Below are positions 18,329-26,811 of a stretch of 64,000 nt of DNA, piece by piece. Source of the stretch: Mucilaginibacter sp. MD40 (GTDB taxonomy: Bacteria > Bacteroidota > Bacteroidia > Sphingobacteriales > Sphingobacteriaceae); assembly GCF_002288635.1 (NCBI RefSeq), contig NZ_NRSW01000001.1, forward strand, positions 443,190 through 507,189. Reading direction: 5' to 3'. A program made the translations under genes and the position numbers. The notes under the pieces were generated by a model, which was not told the origin of the DNA, searched no databases, and was given only the letters and a program-made list of their open reading frames with translations. Every line of letters begins with the position of its first letter. Position 1 is the stretch's first letter.

Positions 18329-21300
18329 AGTTTATCAGCGACTTTTTTGTCAAATACAGAACGCCCGTTAGCCTGATGCTGTTCATCCTGCTACTGGGCG
18401 GCGCTTTTGCGTATACCCGGCTGCAGACCTCACTGTTCCCGGAGATCACCTTTCCCAAGATCAAAATAATTGCCGATGCCGGCCTGCAGCCCGTTGACAA
18501 AATGATGGTAACAGTGACCAAGCCGCTCGAAAATGCCGTTAAACAGGTACCCGATCTGCAATACGTACGCAGTACCACCAGCCGGGGTAGCTGCGAAATA
18601 TCAGCATTCATGAACTGGAATGCTGATATTGATCTTAGCTTACAACGCATACAAGCAAGTATCGACCAGGTCAAGAATGCGCTTCCGCCGGAAGTGAACA
18701 TCACGGTGGAAAAAATGAACCCCTCTATTTTACCCGTGAGCGGTTACACGCTGGAGAGCCACAATAAATCACCCATAGAGCTGAAGCAAATAGCTACATA
18801 TACGGTAAAGCCATTCCTGTCGCAGGTAACCGGGGTATCCGAAATCCGGGTTATTGGTGGTAAAACTAAGGAATACTGGCTGATACTGAATATACAAAAG
18901 ATGAGCAGCCTGGGCATTACGCCGGATATGGTCAGTAATACATTAGCACAAACCAACTTTATCAGGTCTGAAGGGTATCTTTCTGCCTATAAAATGCTGT
19001 ACCTAACAGTTATGGATGCCACAGTAGGCGCGGCCGATAAACTGGGCGAAGTGGTGATCAGTAATGACCGTAAGCGCGTGGTGCAGCTGAAAGATATAGC
19101 CGAGGTACAAATTAATCCGGGTATTGAATATACTAAAATTAACGCCAACGGGCATGAAGGTGTACTGATAGCGGTGATCAAACAGCCCGGCGCTAACCTG
19201 GTTGATCTTTCTGATGCCATGGGCACCAAGATCAGCGCGTTGCAGAAGATCTTGCCGCCGGGGGTTACCATCAAACCCTATTATATACAGGCCGATTTTG
19301 TTAAAGATGCGATCCGCAGCGTGAGCGACAGTTTATGGATCGGTTTGGCATTGGCCATCATTGTTGCCATGATATTTTTGCGATCGCTTAAGGCAAGTGC
19401 AACCATCTTAATTACCATTCCTGTTACGCTGGCCTGCACCTTGCTGATACTTTACGTAAAGGATTACACCTTCAACATCATGACCCTCGGAGCTATCGCA
19501 GCAGCCATAGGCCTCATTATTGATGACGCTATTGTAGTGGTAGAGCAGATACACCGTACGCACGAAGAGCATCCCGACCGGCCAACTACCATCCTGATTC
19601 ACGAAGCAATCGGTTACCTGCTGCCGGCAATGGTGGCTTCATCCTTGAGTACCATTGTCATTTTTATCCCCTTTGTGTTGATGACCGGCGTTGCCGGGGC
19701 GTATTTTAAGATCATGACCAACACCATGATCATTACGCTGGTTTGTTCATTCTTTATCACCTGGATAGGTTTACCTATTGTTTACCTGCTGCTTACCCGC
19801 AAAAAGCCCCGGAACGATAGCAGGAAAGAAGAGGAACACCATGTTAAAAAACAACGGTGGGTATCATTATTCATTCATAAACCTTTGATCAGTGCAGTTT
19901 TTGTGCTGCTCCTCATCGCCGTGATCATTTTCATTCCCGGTAGGTTGGAGAGCGGCTTTTTACCCGACATGGATGAGGGCAGTATTGTATTGGATTATAC
20001 CTCCCCTCCGGGAACATCGCTTGAAGAAACCGATCGTATGCTGCGGGAGATTGAAAAGATCATTATCAAACATCCGGATGTGGCTGCGTATTCCCGCAGA
20101 ACAGGTACCCAAATGGGCTTCTTTATCACGGAGCCTAATACAGGCGATTATCTTATCCAGCTAAAAAAAGGAAGAGAAAAATCTACTGAGGAAGTGATCA
20201 GTGATCTGCGTACAGCCATATCATCTACCCAATCCGCGCTCCGGGTAGATTTTGGCCAGGTGATCGGTGATATGCTGGGCGACCTGATGACCTCAACCCA
20301 ACCTATTGAGATCAAGGTTTTCGGGAATGATCAGCGAATACTCCAGGATCTTTCAAAACAGGTTTCGCATGTGGTTGAGGGGGTGAAAGGCACTGCCGAT
20401 GTTTTCGATGGTATTGTAATTGCAGGGCCATCGCTGGAAATACAGCCCGACTACGGAAAGCTTGCACAGTACAACCTAACTCCCAACAACCTGCAAATGC
20501 AGGTGCAAAATTCGCTTGAGGGTAATATAGCCGGCAACCTGATTGAAAAAGAGCAGCTATCACCTATACGCATGGTTTATCCGGGTAACCGATCATTGGA
20601 TGTAGCAGGCCTCCAAAAGCAAAGCATTTTTCTTAACAATGGTAAGCTGCTGCCTTTGGCGGAGGTCGCAAAAATCACTATCCACGCCGGCGACGCGGAG
20701 GTTCAGCGCGAAAATCTGCAGTCGATGGGTGTGATTACCGCCCGGCTGGATAATGGAAGCCTTGGAAGTGTGATACCGGTGATCCAGAAACAAATTGCCG
20801 CCAAAGTTAATCTCCCATCAGGATACCACATCAGTTACGGCGGCGCTTACGCCGAGCAGCAGCAATCGTTTAAAGAATTGCTGATCATCCTGGTTACCGC
20901 CAGCTTGCTGGTGTTCTGTGTCATCCTTTTTCTCTTTCGCGATATCCGCGTTGGTTTTGTGATCTTGGGTGTTGCTGTGCTGGGTATAGCCGGCAGTTTC
21001 CTGGCCTTGTTTATCACACATACACCTTTAAATGTGGGCAGCTATACCGGGCTGATCATGATTGTTGGCATTATTGGAGAGAACGCCATATTCACTTTCT
21101 GGCAATTCAGGGAAAGCGCTCGTGAGAGCACCATTGATGATGCCATTGTATTTTCCATTTCTACACGTTTACGCCCCAAACTCATGACGGCTTTGGGCGC
21201 AATTATCGCTTTGATGCCATTAGCGCTTGGAATCGGAGCAGGCGCGCAATTGCATCAGCCGCTGGCTATAGCTGTTATAGGCGGCTTTATAGTAGCGTTG

Positions 21301-21378
21301 CCGCTGTTACTTATTGTATTACCGAGCACGTTACGGGTTATCTTCGGGAAGAAAATGCTGGATGAGCGTTTATTATAA
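18325..21378 (+). CDS. RND-superfamily inner-membrane efflux pump
   Basis: The 1017-residue protein has the duplicated RND layout: a first membrane span near 15-35, a large periplasmic loop, a bundle at about 335-495, a short cytoplasmic stretch rich in K and E, a span near 530, a second loop and a second bundle at about 850-1010. Span 4 carries AAAIGLIIDDAIVVVEQIHR, with the aspartate pair used for proton relay; the sequence resembles the hydrophobe/multidrug type more than the heavy-metal type (which has VDGAVV). The protein uses the proton gradient to expel substrates through the adaptor and TolC-like duct encoded upstream. The substrate is not evident. Confidence 0.9.
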   Translation: MKFISDFFVKYRTPVSLMLFILLLGGAFAYTRLQTSLFPEITFPKIKIIADAGLQPVDKMMVTVTKPLENAVKQVPDLQYVRSTTSRGSCEISAFMNWNADIDLSLQRIQASIDQVKNALPPEVNITVEKMNPSILPVSGYTLESHNKSPIELKQIATYTVKPFLSQVTGVSEIRVIGGKTKEYWLILNIQKMSSLGITPDMVSNTLAQTNFIRSEGYLSAYKMLYLTVMDATVGAADKLGEVVISNDRKRVVQLKDIAEVQINPGIEYTKINANGHEGVLIAVIKQPGANLVDLSDAMGTKISALQKILPPGVTIKPYYIQADFVKDAIRSVSDSLWIGLALAIIVAMIFLRSLKASATILITIPVTLACTLLILYVKDYTFNIMTLGAIAAAIGLIIDDAIVVVEQIHRTHEEHPDRPTTILIHEAIGYLLPAMVASSLSTIVIFIPFVLMTGVAGAYFKIMTNTMIITLVCSFFITWIGLPIVYLLLTRKKPRNDSRKEEEHHVKKQRWVSLFIHKPLISAVFVLLLIAVIIFIPGRLESGFLPDMDEGSIVLDYTSPPGTSLEETDRMLREIEKIIIKHPDVAAYSRRTGTQMGFFITEPNTGDYLIQLKKGREKSTEEVISDLRTAISSTQSALRVDFGQVIGDMLGDLMTSTQPIEIKVFGNDQRILQDLSKQVSHVVEGVKGTADVFDGIVIAGPSLEIQPDYGKLAQYNLTPNNLQMQVQNSLEGNIAGNLIEKEQLSPIRMVYPGNRSLDVAGLQKQSIFLNNGKLLPLAEVAKITIHAGDAEVQRENLQSMGVITARLDNGSLGSVIPVIQKQIAAKVNLPSGYHISYGGAYAEQQQSFKELLIILVTASLLVFCVILFLFRDIRVGFVILGVAVLGIAGSFLALFITHTPLNVGSYTGLIMIVGIIGENAIFTFWQFRESARESTIDDAIVFSISTRLRPKLMTALGAIIALMPLALGIGAGAQLHQPLAIAVIGGFIVALPLLLIVLPSTLRVIFGKKMLDERLL

Positions 21379-21429
21379 ATCCAAAATTTACACAGAATGA
21401 TGTTTTAAATAGCACTAAAAAAAGAAAAC

Positions 21430-22452
21430 ATGTTAGCATTTAAAAAGATATACCTTTTAATAGGCACCCTTGCACTGGCAGGAACGGCATTAGCTCAGCA
21501 AAAATCAGGTTTACGTATTACCAACAATTTCCCTATCAAGAGTAGCGGCGGCTGGGATTACATTACCGTTGATGGCGAAGGTAAACGTATGTTTGTTTCT
21601 CATGGAACGCAGGTAAATATCCTAAGCACCGGCGGCGACTCGATAGGCGTGATCAATGGCACAAATGGTGTACATGGGATAGTGTTGGTGAAATCACTGA
21701 ATAAAGGCTACACCAGCGATGGGCGTAATAACAGCTGTACCATTTTCGACCTTACTTCTTATAAAACTTTGGGAACCATACCCGTGGGAACTAATCCGGA
21801 TGCCATATTTTATGACGATTTCTCTAAAAAAGTATTTGTTTTTAATGGGCGCAGTAAAGATGCCTCGGTAATAGACCCGGTCACGGATAAGGTTGTAGCC
21901 ACAATTGCACTGGGCGGAAAACCAGAGACCGGTGTTTCTGACGGTAAAGGCAAAGTGTTTGTGAATTCTGAAACTACAAACGAGGTGGTGGTAATAGATG
22001 CCCGTACCTACAAGGTAATTAAACGTTATAAAATTGAAAGCGGAGATGAACCATCGGGCTTGGCCTTAGATCGCCATACCAATCGTTTGTTCGTTGGCTG
22101 CGGTGGCAACCAAACCTTTGTGGTGCTGGATGCCGCAAATGGCAAAAACCTGGCAAAATTCAAAATCGGTGATTGCGATGGTGTCGCGTTTGACCCGACG
22201 AACAAAATGATTTATACTTCAAATGGCGAAGGCAGCTTGTCAGTGATCAAGGAAGTATCGGCCAATAAATTCGAACAATTGGAAAACGTAGTTACCGAGC
22301 CAAGCGCGCGTACATTAGGCGTGGACCTGCTAACCCATAAAATTTATTTACCGGCTGCTAAAACGGAGCCGGTAGCTGCAACGGCTACAAATCCCAAACC
22401 ACGACCTAAGCCTGCGCCCGGATCTTTCCATATCATTGAACTGAGCAAGTAA
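21430..22452 (+). CDS. Secreted YncE-like (YVTN-type) beta-propeller protein
   Basis: The 340-residue product has a signal peptide (IYLLIGTLALAGTALAQ) and about seven repeated blades of the YVTN/YncE kind, for example TYKVIKRYKIESGDEPSGLALD, KVFVFNGRSKDASVIDP and DGVAFDPTNKMIYTSNGEG. It ends with a proline-rich segment (NPKPRPKPAPGS). Proteins of this type are periplasmic and bind ligands, DNA or peptides in individual cases, so no activity is assigned. It starts 51 bases after the RND pump in the same orientation and may be co-transcribed. Confidence 0.8.
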   Translation: MLAFKKIYLLIGTLALAGTALAQQKSGLRITNNFPIKSSGGWDYITVDGEGKRMFVSHGTQVNILSTGGDSIGVINGTNGVHGIVLVKSLNKGYTSDGRNNSCTIFDLTSYKTLGTIPVGTNPDAIFYDDFSKKVFVFNGRSKDASVIDPVTDKVVATIALGGKPETGVSDGKGKVFVNSETTNEVVVIDARTYKVIKRYKIESGDEPSGLALDRHTNRLFVGCGGNQTFVVLDAANGKNLAKFKIGDCDGVAFDPTNKMIYTSNGEGSLSVIKEVSANKFEQLENVVTEPSARTLGVDLLTHKIYLPAAKTEPVAATATNPKPRPKPAPGSFHIIELSK

Positions 22453-22487
22453 TTCCCTTTCCCCTCATAGTTTATAGATTAAAAAGT

Positions 22488-22515
22488 TTTAAGGCTGCTT
22501 CCGGGCAGCCTTAAA
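22488..22515. terminator. Bidirectional terminator between convergent genes
   Basis: TTTAAGGCTGC and its exact complement surround a six-base loop, lying between the stop of the propeller gene (22452) and the stop of the PAP2 gene (22518). Both arms end in T-rich sequence on the strand concerned, so it can serve both genes. Confidence 0.8.
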
Positions 22516-22517
22516 CA

Positions 22518-23387
22518 TTAAAGCTGCATGCTAAAGCTTAATCCCAAAGCTCCATTTTGATAGGAGGGTAATATAATGGAACTGGTACGTTGTTTCTTTT
22601 TCAATTCTTCCGGAATGTCCCTGTTTTCCTCTTTCTCCCGTCCTTTCCTGGTCAGCCGGTTACGCAGGTAAGGATAAACCAGATAAGCAGTTTTGGTAGC
22701 AAGTATACCAACGCCTGCGCCGGCGATTACATCACTTAGCCAGTGATCCTGGTGATAGATCCTGAATATTCCCGTTGTTGTTGCGAAACCGTAGCCTATG
22801 ATGCCATAGATCACCGACTTTCCACTCAGTTCCTGCGACATAAACTCTGCCTCAGCAAATGCGTTAGCGGTATGCCCGGAAGGAAAAGAGTATCTGTCGG
22901 ATCCGTCCGGCCGCAAGCGATGGGTGGCATGCTTTACAGAAAATACGAAAATACTACTCATTGCTTCTGATAAACCCAGTAGGATAGTGCGGTCTAAAAA
23001 TGTGTTCTTACCGTGTACCCCAACCAGGTTTAAGCCATATGTCAGCACAACGGGGGCATATTGAAAATAATTCTCCAGGTGGCTGTTTGGGACGATATTA
23101 TGTTTAAGTGTTTCATTAAATACGGAGCGGTCAAGACGGCGGAGTGGTTTAACATAGAAAGAGGCAGCCCCATAACCAATCATCACTGCCGGCGGATATA
23201 ATGTCCAGATTTTGGTTCGTAAATGAGGCACCGTATCTGGCGCAGTGGTCAGATCTTTTTTTAGTGTATCTGCAACATTGACTTTGGTGGTGTCCTTCTG
23301 CTGTGCGTGCAAATGCGTTGCTGACAAAACAGATAAAATGATCAATAATTTTCTCACAATTTTTTTATTTGCGAGATAATTGAACAT
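22518..23387 (-). CDS. PAP2-family membrane phosphatase
   Basis: The 289-residue protein has a signal peptide and the three phosphatidic-acid-phosphatase type 2 motifs: KHATHRLRPDG, SFPSGHTA and RIYHQDHWLSDVIAGAGVG. The catalytic histidines lie in the last two motifs. Hydrophobic segments around 65-90, 120-150 and 195-235 suggest a small helical membrane bundle, with an extra hydrophilic basic C-terminal stretch (RKGREKEENRDIPEELKKK). Enzymes of this family remove phosphate from lipid or polyprenyl phosphates. The substrate is not known. It converges with the propeller gene and shares a terminator with it. Confidence 0.85.
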   Translation of the reverse strand: MFNYLANKKIVRKLLIILSVLSATHLHAQQKDTTKVNVADTLKKDLTTAPDTVPHLRTKIWTLYPPAVMIGYGAASFYVKPLRRLDRSVFNETLKHNIVPNSHLENYFQYAPVVLTYGLNLVGVHGKNTFLDRTILLGLSEAMSSIFVFSVKHATHRLRPDGSDRYSFPSGHTANAFAEAEFMSQELSGKSVIYGIIGYGFATTTGIFRIYHQDHWLSDVIAGAGVGILATKTAYLVYPYLRNRLTRKGREKEENRDIPEELKKKQRTSSIILPSYQNGALGLSFSMQL

Positions 23388-23401
23388 TCTGGAATAAGTC
23401 T

Positions 23402-23851
23402 GGATTTTTGAAGGTTGAACAAAATTTGCATAATTCTGCTGTCAAAAAGGGGATGCTTGGAGAAGTATCACATGGCTTGGAGTTGTCGATAAGTAAACGC
23501 CCCATCGAATCTTACGGCGGGTTGCTTACTTTATACCAAAAGGTTTAAAAAACAATATTATTTGAAATACGGGACATATTCTCACCGTTAGCGAAAAAAA
23601 TGCTCGGCAGGAATTCCTTCAATGAACAGAGCTTAAAAAGATTGTCACAATTTGAATTCGGAAAAGGGTCTAACCCGGAAAGAATTATCGGCCAGGAGGA
23701 TATAAATCTGATCAGAAACCTTTTAATGTAAACGATCATATGGTACAAATTACTTTTGGGAAGAAATATTCCCCAAAAAGACGTTGCTTTATTTGATAAC
23801 CCAAGCATAATCGACATCGGCGGAGGAATGGTCATTCCTGATTTATCATGA
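23402..23851 (+). pseudogene. Decayed open frame with two internal stops, family unknown
   Basis: One frame reads through 23402-23851 with only two nonsense codons (23546-23548 and 23729-23731 region) and has protein-like composition: GLELSISKRPIESYGG, EIRDIFSPLAKKMLG, SLKRLSQFEFGKGSNPERII, NPSIIDIGGGMVIPDLS. The first segment weakly resembles the GLGLSISKRIIESYGG box of histidine kinases; the remainder is not recognised. It lies in a gene-poor region next to broken mobilization genes, so it is probably a degraded cargo gene. It may equally be the end of one gene fused to another by decay. Confidence 0.4.
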
Positions 23852-24339
23852 AATGATGCATATTAAAAAAAATAGCCCTGCTTCAAAAAATAATTGAATT
23901 ATGGGATATGCGCACAAGCCACAAATTTTCACGTTTTCTAAAACCAATCCCTTTACTGTAGGATGCTGTATAACGTGAATGGTTCTTGTTATCATCGCCA
24001 AGGACCAGTTGAGTTTTATTAGTGCATGGCGAATATCCACAAGTCAACAGTGTTTACAAATTCTATCCGACTCCGATTGACTCGGAGTAGATTTCAAATC
24101 ACTTAACTCATCTTTGTATAAAAACATCCTACCTCGTACATAATGTGTGATATATATTAGGATCAATCAGCAGCTTGGTACTAAAGCGATCATCATAAAA
24201 ACACCATAGGGTGGTACAGGTGGTCAATTGTTTTCAGGAAAAGGGAACAATTTTGTTATGTGGGCAACTTAAAGTTTCCACGTATCACTTCATCTGATAG
24301 GAATTTAAGTTTGAGTTTTATATCAATAAATGAATAATT
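23852..24339. other. Intergenic stretch, nothing recognised apart from a small hairpin
   Basis: These 488 AT-rich bases carry no convincing coding frame. A short inverted repeat (ACTCCGA, five-base loop, TCGGAGT) lies near 24069-24090. The composition and position beside broken mobilization genes suggest decayed element DNA. Confidence 0.35.
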
Positions 24340-24630
24340 ATGGCAGCAGAAATCATCACGAAGGAAGACTTGCAGGAGTTCGGAGAGCGACTGCTTAGTC
24401 AAATGAAAGCGCTGATCAGCGGAAAATCAAATGAAGAACCAAGGAAATTTTTGAAAAGTTACCAGGTCAAGAACCTGCTTAAAATTTCAAATAATACTTT
24501 ACAAACGCTTAGGGATAATGGAACGCTTCCATTCACCAAGATCGGCGGCATCCTGTACTACAATTACGAGGATATCATGAAAGTATTAAAAGGGGAAGTG
24601 AAGAGCAAGCGGATCAGCTTCACTAAATAG
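24340..24630 (+). CDS. Small helix-turn-helix protein of mobile elements (excisionase-like)
   Basis: The 96-residue protein has a charged N-terminal helix and a MerR/excisionase-like winged helix (SYQVKNLLKISNNTLQTLRD, GTLPFTKIGGILYYNYEDI). In Bacteroidota such proteins are encoded directly upstream of mobilization genes in integrative elements and help regulate excision or transfer. Here it precedes two broken mobilization genes by a few dozen bases, which fits that role. It appears intact. Confidence 0.75.
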   Translation: MAAEIITKEDLQEFGERLLSQMKALISGKSNEEPRKFLKSYQVKNLLKISNNTLQTLRDNGTLPFTKIGGILYYNYEDIMKVLKGEVKSKRISFTK

Positions 24631-24646
24631 AAGTGTCTTCAAGATC

Positions 24647-24936
24647 ATGGGCAGACCGGCTTTACAGGAAGGGGACAACAGGATCATTCAGTACAATATC
24701 CGGCTGACAAAAGAAAATAACGATATGGTTTGCAACTATGTCCAGGCATCGGAAATGATGCCAGCAAACTACACCAGCCACAAAGCATTTGCCGGGAGCT
24801 TTCCTGCCATCAGGCTTTCGCCGGTCAATGCAGCTCTTTACAGGGAGCTGCACAAAATCGGTGTAACCTGAAACAGGCAGTTAGGAAACCAAATGTTAGT
24901 AAACTATCCCCAGCTTTCACAGAAGGACATACTTAA
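24647..24936 (+). pseudogene. Mobilization (relaxosome accessory) protein remnant, frameshifted and shortened
   Basis: The frame reads MGRPALQEGDNRI, YNIRLTKENNDMV, then FPAIRLSPVNAALYREL HKIG and stops at 24869-24871. The next frame continues with NLKQAVRKPNVSKLSP to a TAA at 24934-24936. The order (ribbon-helix-helix-like start, KIGVNLNQAV-type motif) matches the small MobC/relaxosome accessory proteins of Bacteroidota elements, which are normally longer. A one-base loss near GGTGTAACC explains the break. It follows the HTH gene by 16 bases. Confidence 0.7.
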
Positions 24937-24948
24937 CTGCTTAATGAA

Positions 24949-25158
24949 ATGACAGCAGACTGGGTGAAAGGAAAAGGGTTCAGGTGCGCGTTGCGTTACA
25001 ACCTTCAAAAGGTTAAGTGTGGTGCTGCGAAGATCCTGGGATATTACATATTATCATCGATACTAGGCAAAGCAGCTAAGTTTACTTATATTTGTTTATC
25101 AAACAGTTCTGAGTACCAAAGTGAGTACCAGCTTTTTGAGGCTTTGTTAAGTAACTGA
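24949..25158 (+). pseudogene. 5' fragment of a relaxase gene joined to element-end sequence
   Basis: The first 30 codons (MTADWVKGKGFRCALRYN, LQKVKCGAAKILG) match the start of MobA/BF-type relaxases, which begin with a KGKGFRGAL-YN pattern. The remainder lacks the catalytic tyrosine and histidine triad and runs into sequence next to the tRNA fragment, ending at 25158. A deletion that joined the relaxase start to the element end explains this. Relaxases are normally over 300 residues, so this is not functional. Confidence 0.65.
25111..25130. repeat. Two direct GAGTACCA repeats, 12-base period
   Basis: GAGTACCA occurs at 25111-25118 and 25123-25130, about 50 bases before the tRNA fragment. Short direct repeats at this distance from a core site resemble the arm-type binding sites of tyrosine recombinases. 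This reading is an inference. Confidence 0.35.
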
Positions 25159-25178
25159 TAATCAGCTATAAATATTAC

Positions 25179-25203
25179 GGGGTTCGAATCCTGTTGCTCC
25201 CAC
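25179..25203 (+). other. Attachment-site candidate: 3' end of a tRNA gene without its body
   Basis: The bases GGTTCGAATC followed by CTGTTGCTCCCA are the T-loop, the 3' half of the T-stem, and the 3' acceptor strand with discriminator base of a tRNA. The partner strands (an ACAGG T-stem half and a GGGAGCA 5' acceptor) are absent upstream. A truncated tRNA 3' end next to mobilization genes and followed by the tRNA's own terminator is the usual trace left by an element integrated into a tRNA gene. The intact tRNA should lie at the opposite end, to the left of this window. Confidence 0.7.
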
Positions 25204-25210
25204 AACATAA

Positions 25211-25241
25211 AGCCTTCAGATTAAGTTCTGAAGGCTTTTTT
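25211..25241 (+). terminator. Rho-independent terminator behind the tRNA fragment
   Basis: AGCCTTCAG and CTGAAGGCT form a 9-bp stem with an eight-base loop followed by TTTTT. It lies 8 bases after the tRNA 3' end, the normal place for the original tRNA transcript terminator, which shows that DNA to the right is the native chromosome. Confidence 0.85.
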
Positions 25242-25364
25242 GCTTTAAGCTTGCTCATATTTAACTCATCTATTGATAGTTTAGGTAAGAGACCGCACAC
25301 AACCGAGATTCTACTTTGCAACTCACATATCTATATTAAAAATTCATAGTGAGGTAATAGAAAA

Positions 25365-25389
25365 GGGCCGCTCTTTTCAGATACGGCCC
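25365..25389 (-). terminator. Terminator after the OmpA gene
   Basis: GGGCCG and CGGCCC flank a 13-base loop, 37 bases past the stop of the OmpA gene at 25426. On the minus strand the stem is followed by TTTTCT. Confidence 0.75.
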
Positions 25390-25425
25390 GAGCAGTATGT
25401 ATTGGAATTTGTTTGTAAATAGTTT

Positions 25426-26751
25426 TTAAAACAGTGTAAACTCTACTCTGCGGTTCATTTGCCTTCCTTTAGCGGTTTTGTTGATTGCTATAGGCTGAAG
25501 CGGTCCGTAACCCGTTGCCTCTATGCGCGATGCATTGGCACCTTTGGACACCAGGTAATTCTTTACAGCCTGCGCGCGCGCTTTAGACAAAGCCATATTT
25601 GCTTTCATGCTGCCCTTGCTATCTGTATGGCCTGCCAGTTTTAGGCTAAAGTCTTTTTGGATGAGCAATTCTGCTACGCGGTCTAAAGTTGGATATGAGC
25701 GCTCTTTGATCTTGGCCTTGCCGTATGCAAACTCCAGGTTCTTAATGGCATCGCCAATTACACGGCGGTCTTGCTGGGTAACTATTTCCTTTTCTTTAAC
25801 CACAGTCATTGCCGGCAGTGGACAGCCTCCGCCATCTACCTTAGTGTTAACGGGCGTGCCTGGGCATTTGTCGTACTTGTTTGCTACGCCATCGTTATCA
25901 TCATCAGCCATATCTTTTTCGTTTTGAAGGCGCTTTTGTTCTTCGGCCGCTAACCTGGCTTGTAACTGCGCGGCGGTTTCCTTAACTTCCTCGTGCACAA
26001 CTGCTACCGTGCTAAAGTTCTGCAGCGGGCGTGAATTTTTCTTACCAAAACTATATTCTATACCCAAGTGCGCATAAGACATGTGATCATTTAAGCCGCT
26101 TTTGTAGCCATCAAAGTTGTTTGTTCTTATAGAATAAACAGTGTAACCCAGATCGATGTTAACAGCCCGCGAAACACCTATCTTAAAGCCGATACCAATT
26201 GGCAAGAACCAGCTTTTACCATCGCCGCTTGTGGGCTGTGGTACATTAGCCATTGGCGGTGGCGGGTTGCGCACCGTTGTTGAATAAGACATATAACCAA
26301 CGCCTGCTGTAAGGTAAGGTACTAGTACGGCGGGTTTTATTGATAAACTTAAATTAGGAACGGTGAAATAGCCCCTCAGATCCGCAGCCCAGTTAATATT
26401 GGTTTCATAACCGCTCTGGTCCTGCCCGGCCACACCCTCGGGGAAATTGTTTAGCTTGGATGCATTTACCTTTCCAAAAAGCACATCAGCCTGCACACCA
26501 AGACTGGACAAGATCTGCCTCTTCACAAAAAAAGAATAGCCAAATTTTTCGTGCGGTGTGCCGTAATCGCCATTGGTCTTACGGTTAAAAGGTGTCCAAT
26601 GGGTTAAAAAGCCGCCATTAGCACCTATTGACCATCGGCGCAGGTCATCAGTAGGCAATTTTGTTGTGTCGGTGCTGCTTGTTTGGGCAATACCTTGTGC
26701 AGAGATCGCCGACAGGCAAGCGATTAGGCACCAGTTTTTTAATGATTTCAT
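25426..26751 (-). CDS. OmpA-family outer-membrane protein with beta-barrel and TSP3-like linker
   Basis: The 441-residue protein has a signal peptide (CLIACLSAISAQGIAQ) and an eight-strand type barrel at about 40-235 (WSIGANGGFLTHWTPF, YAHLGIEYSFGKK). A helical stretch follows at 250-280. Next comes a thrombospondin type-3-like calcium motif (DDDNDGVANKYDKCPGTP), and the C-terminal OmpA domain lies at about 330-441 (LAGHTDSKGSMKANMALSKA). OmpA domains hold peptidoglycan and tether the outer membrane to the cell wall. It lies 60 bases downstream of the sugar-transferase gene on the same strand and may be read from that transcript. Confidence 0.88.
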   Translation of the reverse strand: MKSLKNWCLIACLSAISAQGIAQTSSTDTTKLPTDDLRRWSIGANGGFLTHWTPFNRKTNGDYGTPHEKFGYSFFVKRQILSSLGVQADVLFGKVNASKLNNFPEGVAGQDQSGYETNINWAADLRGYFTVPNLSLSIKPAVLVPYLTAGVGYMSYSTTVRNPPPPMANVPQPTSGDGKSWFLPIGIGFKIGVSRAVNIDLGYTVYSIRTNNFDGYKSGLNDHMSYAHLGIEYSFGKKNSRPLQNFSTVAVVHEEVKETAAQLQARLAAEEQKRLQNEKDMADDDNDGVANKYDKCPGTPVNTKVDGGGCPLPAMTVVKEKEIVTQQDRRVIGDAIKNLEFAYGKAKIKERSYPTLDRVAELLIQKDFSLKLAGHTDSKGSMKANMALSKARAQAVKNYLVSKGANASRIEATGYGPLQPIAINKTAKGRQMNRRVEFTLF

Positions 26752-26811
26752 TTTTGGAGAATCTTATGTGTGACAGATCTGTTAGCTATTTGCGTTTATT
26801 GATTTCATGAA

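Noticed and set aside
24069..24090. Small inverted repeat as a terminator
   Set aside because: The stem is seven bases and no T-run follows; no gene ends nearby.
25140..25210. A complete tRNA gene
   Set aside because: Only the T-loop, half of the T-stem and the 3' acceptor are present; the upstream bases cannot form the anticodon, D-arm or 5' acceptor.
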